DNA from: Methylotenera sp.
GTDB lineage: Bacteria; Pseudomonadota; Gammaproteobacteria; Burkholderiales; Methylophilaceae
Length of the DNA stretch: 8,207 nt
Assembly (NCBI GenBank): GCA_005791685.1
Contig: SXVG01000107.1
Span: 1-8,207 of the forward strand
Direction of reading: 5' to 3'
The position numbers and the translations under genes are program-made. Positions 7,772-8,207 of this stretch are shown here, in pieces. How positions within the stretch are numbered: position 1 is the stretch's first letter; every line of letters begins with the position of its first letter. Below the pieces are notes generated by a model that was not told the origin of the DNA, made no database searches, and was given only the letters and a program-made list of their open reading frames with translations.

Positions 7772-7773
7772 TG
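7769..7773 (+). other. Stop/start overlap TAATG joining the amidase and tldD genes
   Basis: The TAA of the amidase gene shares its last A with the ATG of tldD. No clear Shine-Dalgarno site precedes this ATG. This suggests tldD is translated by termination-reinitiation and is co-transcribed with the upstream genes. Confidence 0.65.
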
Positions 7774-8207
7774 ACCCATACCACCACACCTACCGACGGC
7801 AAGCCTGTGTTAGACAGCCACTTTGACATCGCCAGCGCCAATTTGCTGGCGCCGGCCAATTTAGATGTGGCTAAATTGCAAAATGTACTGGGCGACATGA
7901 TGTCGCACCAAATCGACTACGCCGACCTGTATTTTCAATACAGCCGCAGCGAAAGTTGGGGCCTAGAAGAAGGCCAAGTCAAATCCGGCAACTTTTCCAT
8001 AGACCAAGGCGTAGGCGTGCGCGCCGTCAGCGGCGAGAAAACCGCCTTTGCCTACTCCGACGACATCAGCTTAAGCGCCTTGCAGGCCGCGGCAAATGCC
8101 AGCAAAGCCATTGCCAAGCAAGGTGGCGACCAATCGGCCAGCAGCTTAATCGCCCGCGCCAGCGCGCCACTTTACCTAGGCCAAGATCCGATTGCCTCGC
8201 TGTCAGC
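7771..8207 (+). CDS. tldD: Metalloprotease subunit TldD, 3'-truncated by window edge
   Basis: 145 complete codons plus two bases are open to the right edge, about 30 percent of a usual TldD (around 480 aa). The match to E. coli TldD is strong: ANLLAPANLD near residue 23, IDYADLYFQYSRSESWGLEEG (48-68), and IDQGVGVRAVSGEKTAFAYSD (77-97), then APLYLGQDP (132-140). TldD pairs with TldE (PmbA) to form a cytoplasmic zinc protease that degrades unfolded peptides; in E. coli it processes microcin B17 and acts on CcdA. The zinc-binding HExxxH motif lies beyond the window and cannot be checked. The ATG at 7771 is chosen because it overlaps the amidase stop. It adds about 14 residues over E. coli TldD, and a GTG at 7807 (codon 13) is a possible alternative. 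TldE is not in this window. Confidence 0.93.
   Translation, partial: MTHTTTPTDGKPVLDSHFDIASANLLAPANLDVAKLQNVLGDMMSHQIDYADLYFQYSRSESWGLEEGQVKSGNFSIDQGVGVRAVSGEKTAFAYSDDISLSALQAAANASKAIAKQGGDQSASSLIARASAPLYLGQDPIASLS

Noticed and set aside
1..8207. Mobile elements, CRISPR arrays, tRNA or rRNA genes, phage genes, toxin-antitoxin pairs
   Set aside because: I saw no regularly spaced repeats, cloverleaf-like segments, transposase or integrase motifs, or small gene pairs. Almost all the sequence is taken up by six genes, five of them housekeeping-type.

Overview
The window looks like ordinary chromosomal DNA of a Gram-negative proteobacterium. The best guess is a betaproteobacterium of moderate GC, or less likely a gammaproteobacterium. 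This rests on an intact AsmA-like envelope protein of the YhdP family, a YheS-type ABC-F ATPase, a YchJ-family protein, and the order yhdP - nitrilase-family amidase - tldD, which is common in beta- and gammaproteobacteria. Nothing points to a plasmid, phage, transposon or genomic island: there are no transposase or integrase genes, no tRNA, no CRISPR array, no obvious terminal repeats, and codon use is similar across all genes.

Layout. Positions 1-276 (+) hold the 3' end of a ychJ-like gene, cut by the left edge. Its stop codon overlaps by 4 nt the stop codon of a convergent minus-strand gene (839 down to 273) for a 188-residue protein of no recognised family. That gene lies 57 nt downstream of yheS (2801 down to 897, minus strand), and the two probably form one transcript. 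A 197-nt divergent intergenic region (2802-2998) separates yheS from a plus-strand block. It is AT-rich at its right-hand end and contains plausible promoters in both directions. The plus-strand block is yhdP (2999-6874), a carbon-nitrogen hydrolase of the Nit family (6902-7771) and the first 145 codons of tldD (from 7771, cut by the right edge). Gaps in the block are 27 nt and then a 1-nt start/stop overlap, so it is very likely an operon.

How the genes relate. YheS is a ribosome-associated ABC-F factor acting in translation. YhdP is an inner-membrane-anchored periplasmic protein involved in moving phospholipid to the outer membrane. The Nit-family enzyme is a cytoplasmic amidase, probably involved in metabolite repair. 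TldD is half of the TldD/TldE metalloprotease. The last three form a conserved neighbourhood, but no shared pathway can be read from the sequence.

Novelty. I found no convincing previously undescribed system. The most open item is the 188-residue protein next to yheS. Smaller points are start-codon questions (TTG for yheS, an N-terminal extension on the amidase), the overlapping convergent stops, and a perfect 20-nt repeat inside yheS.
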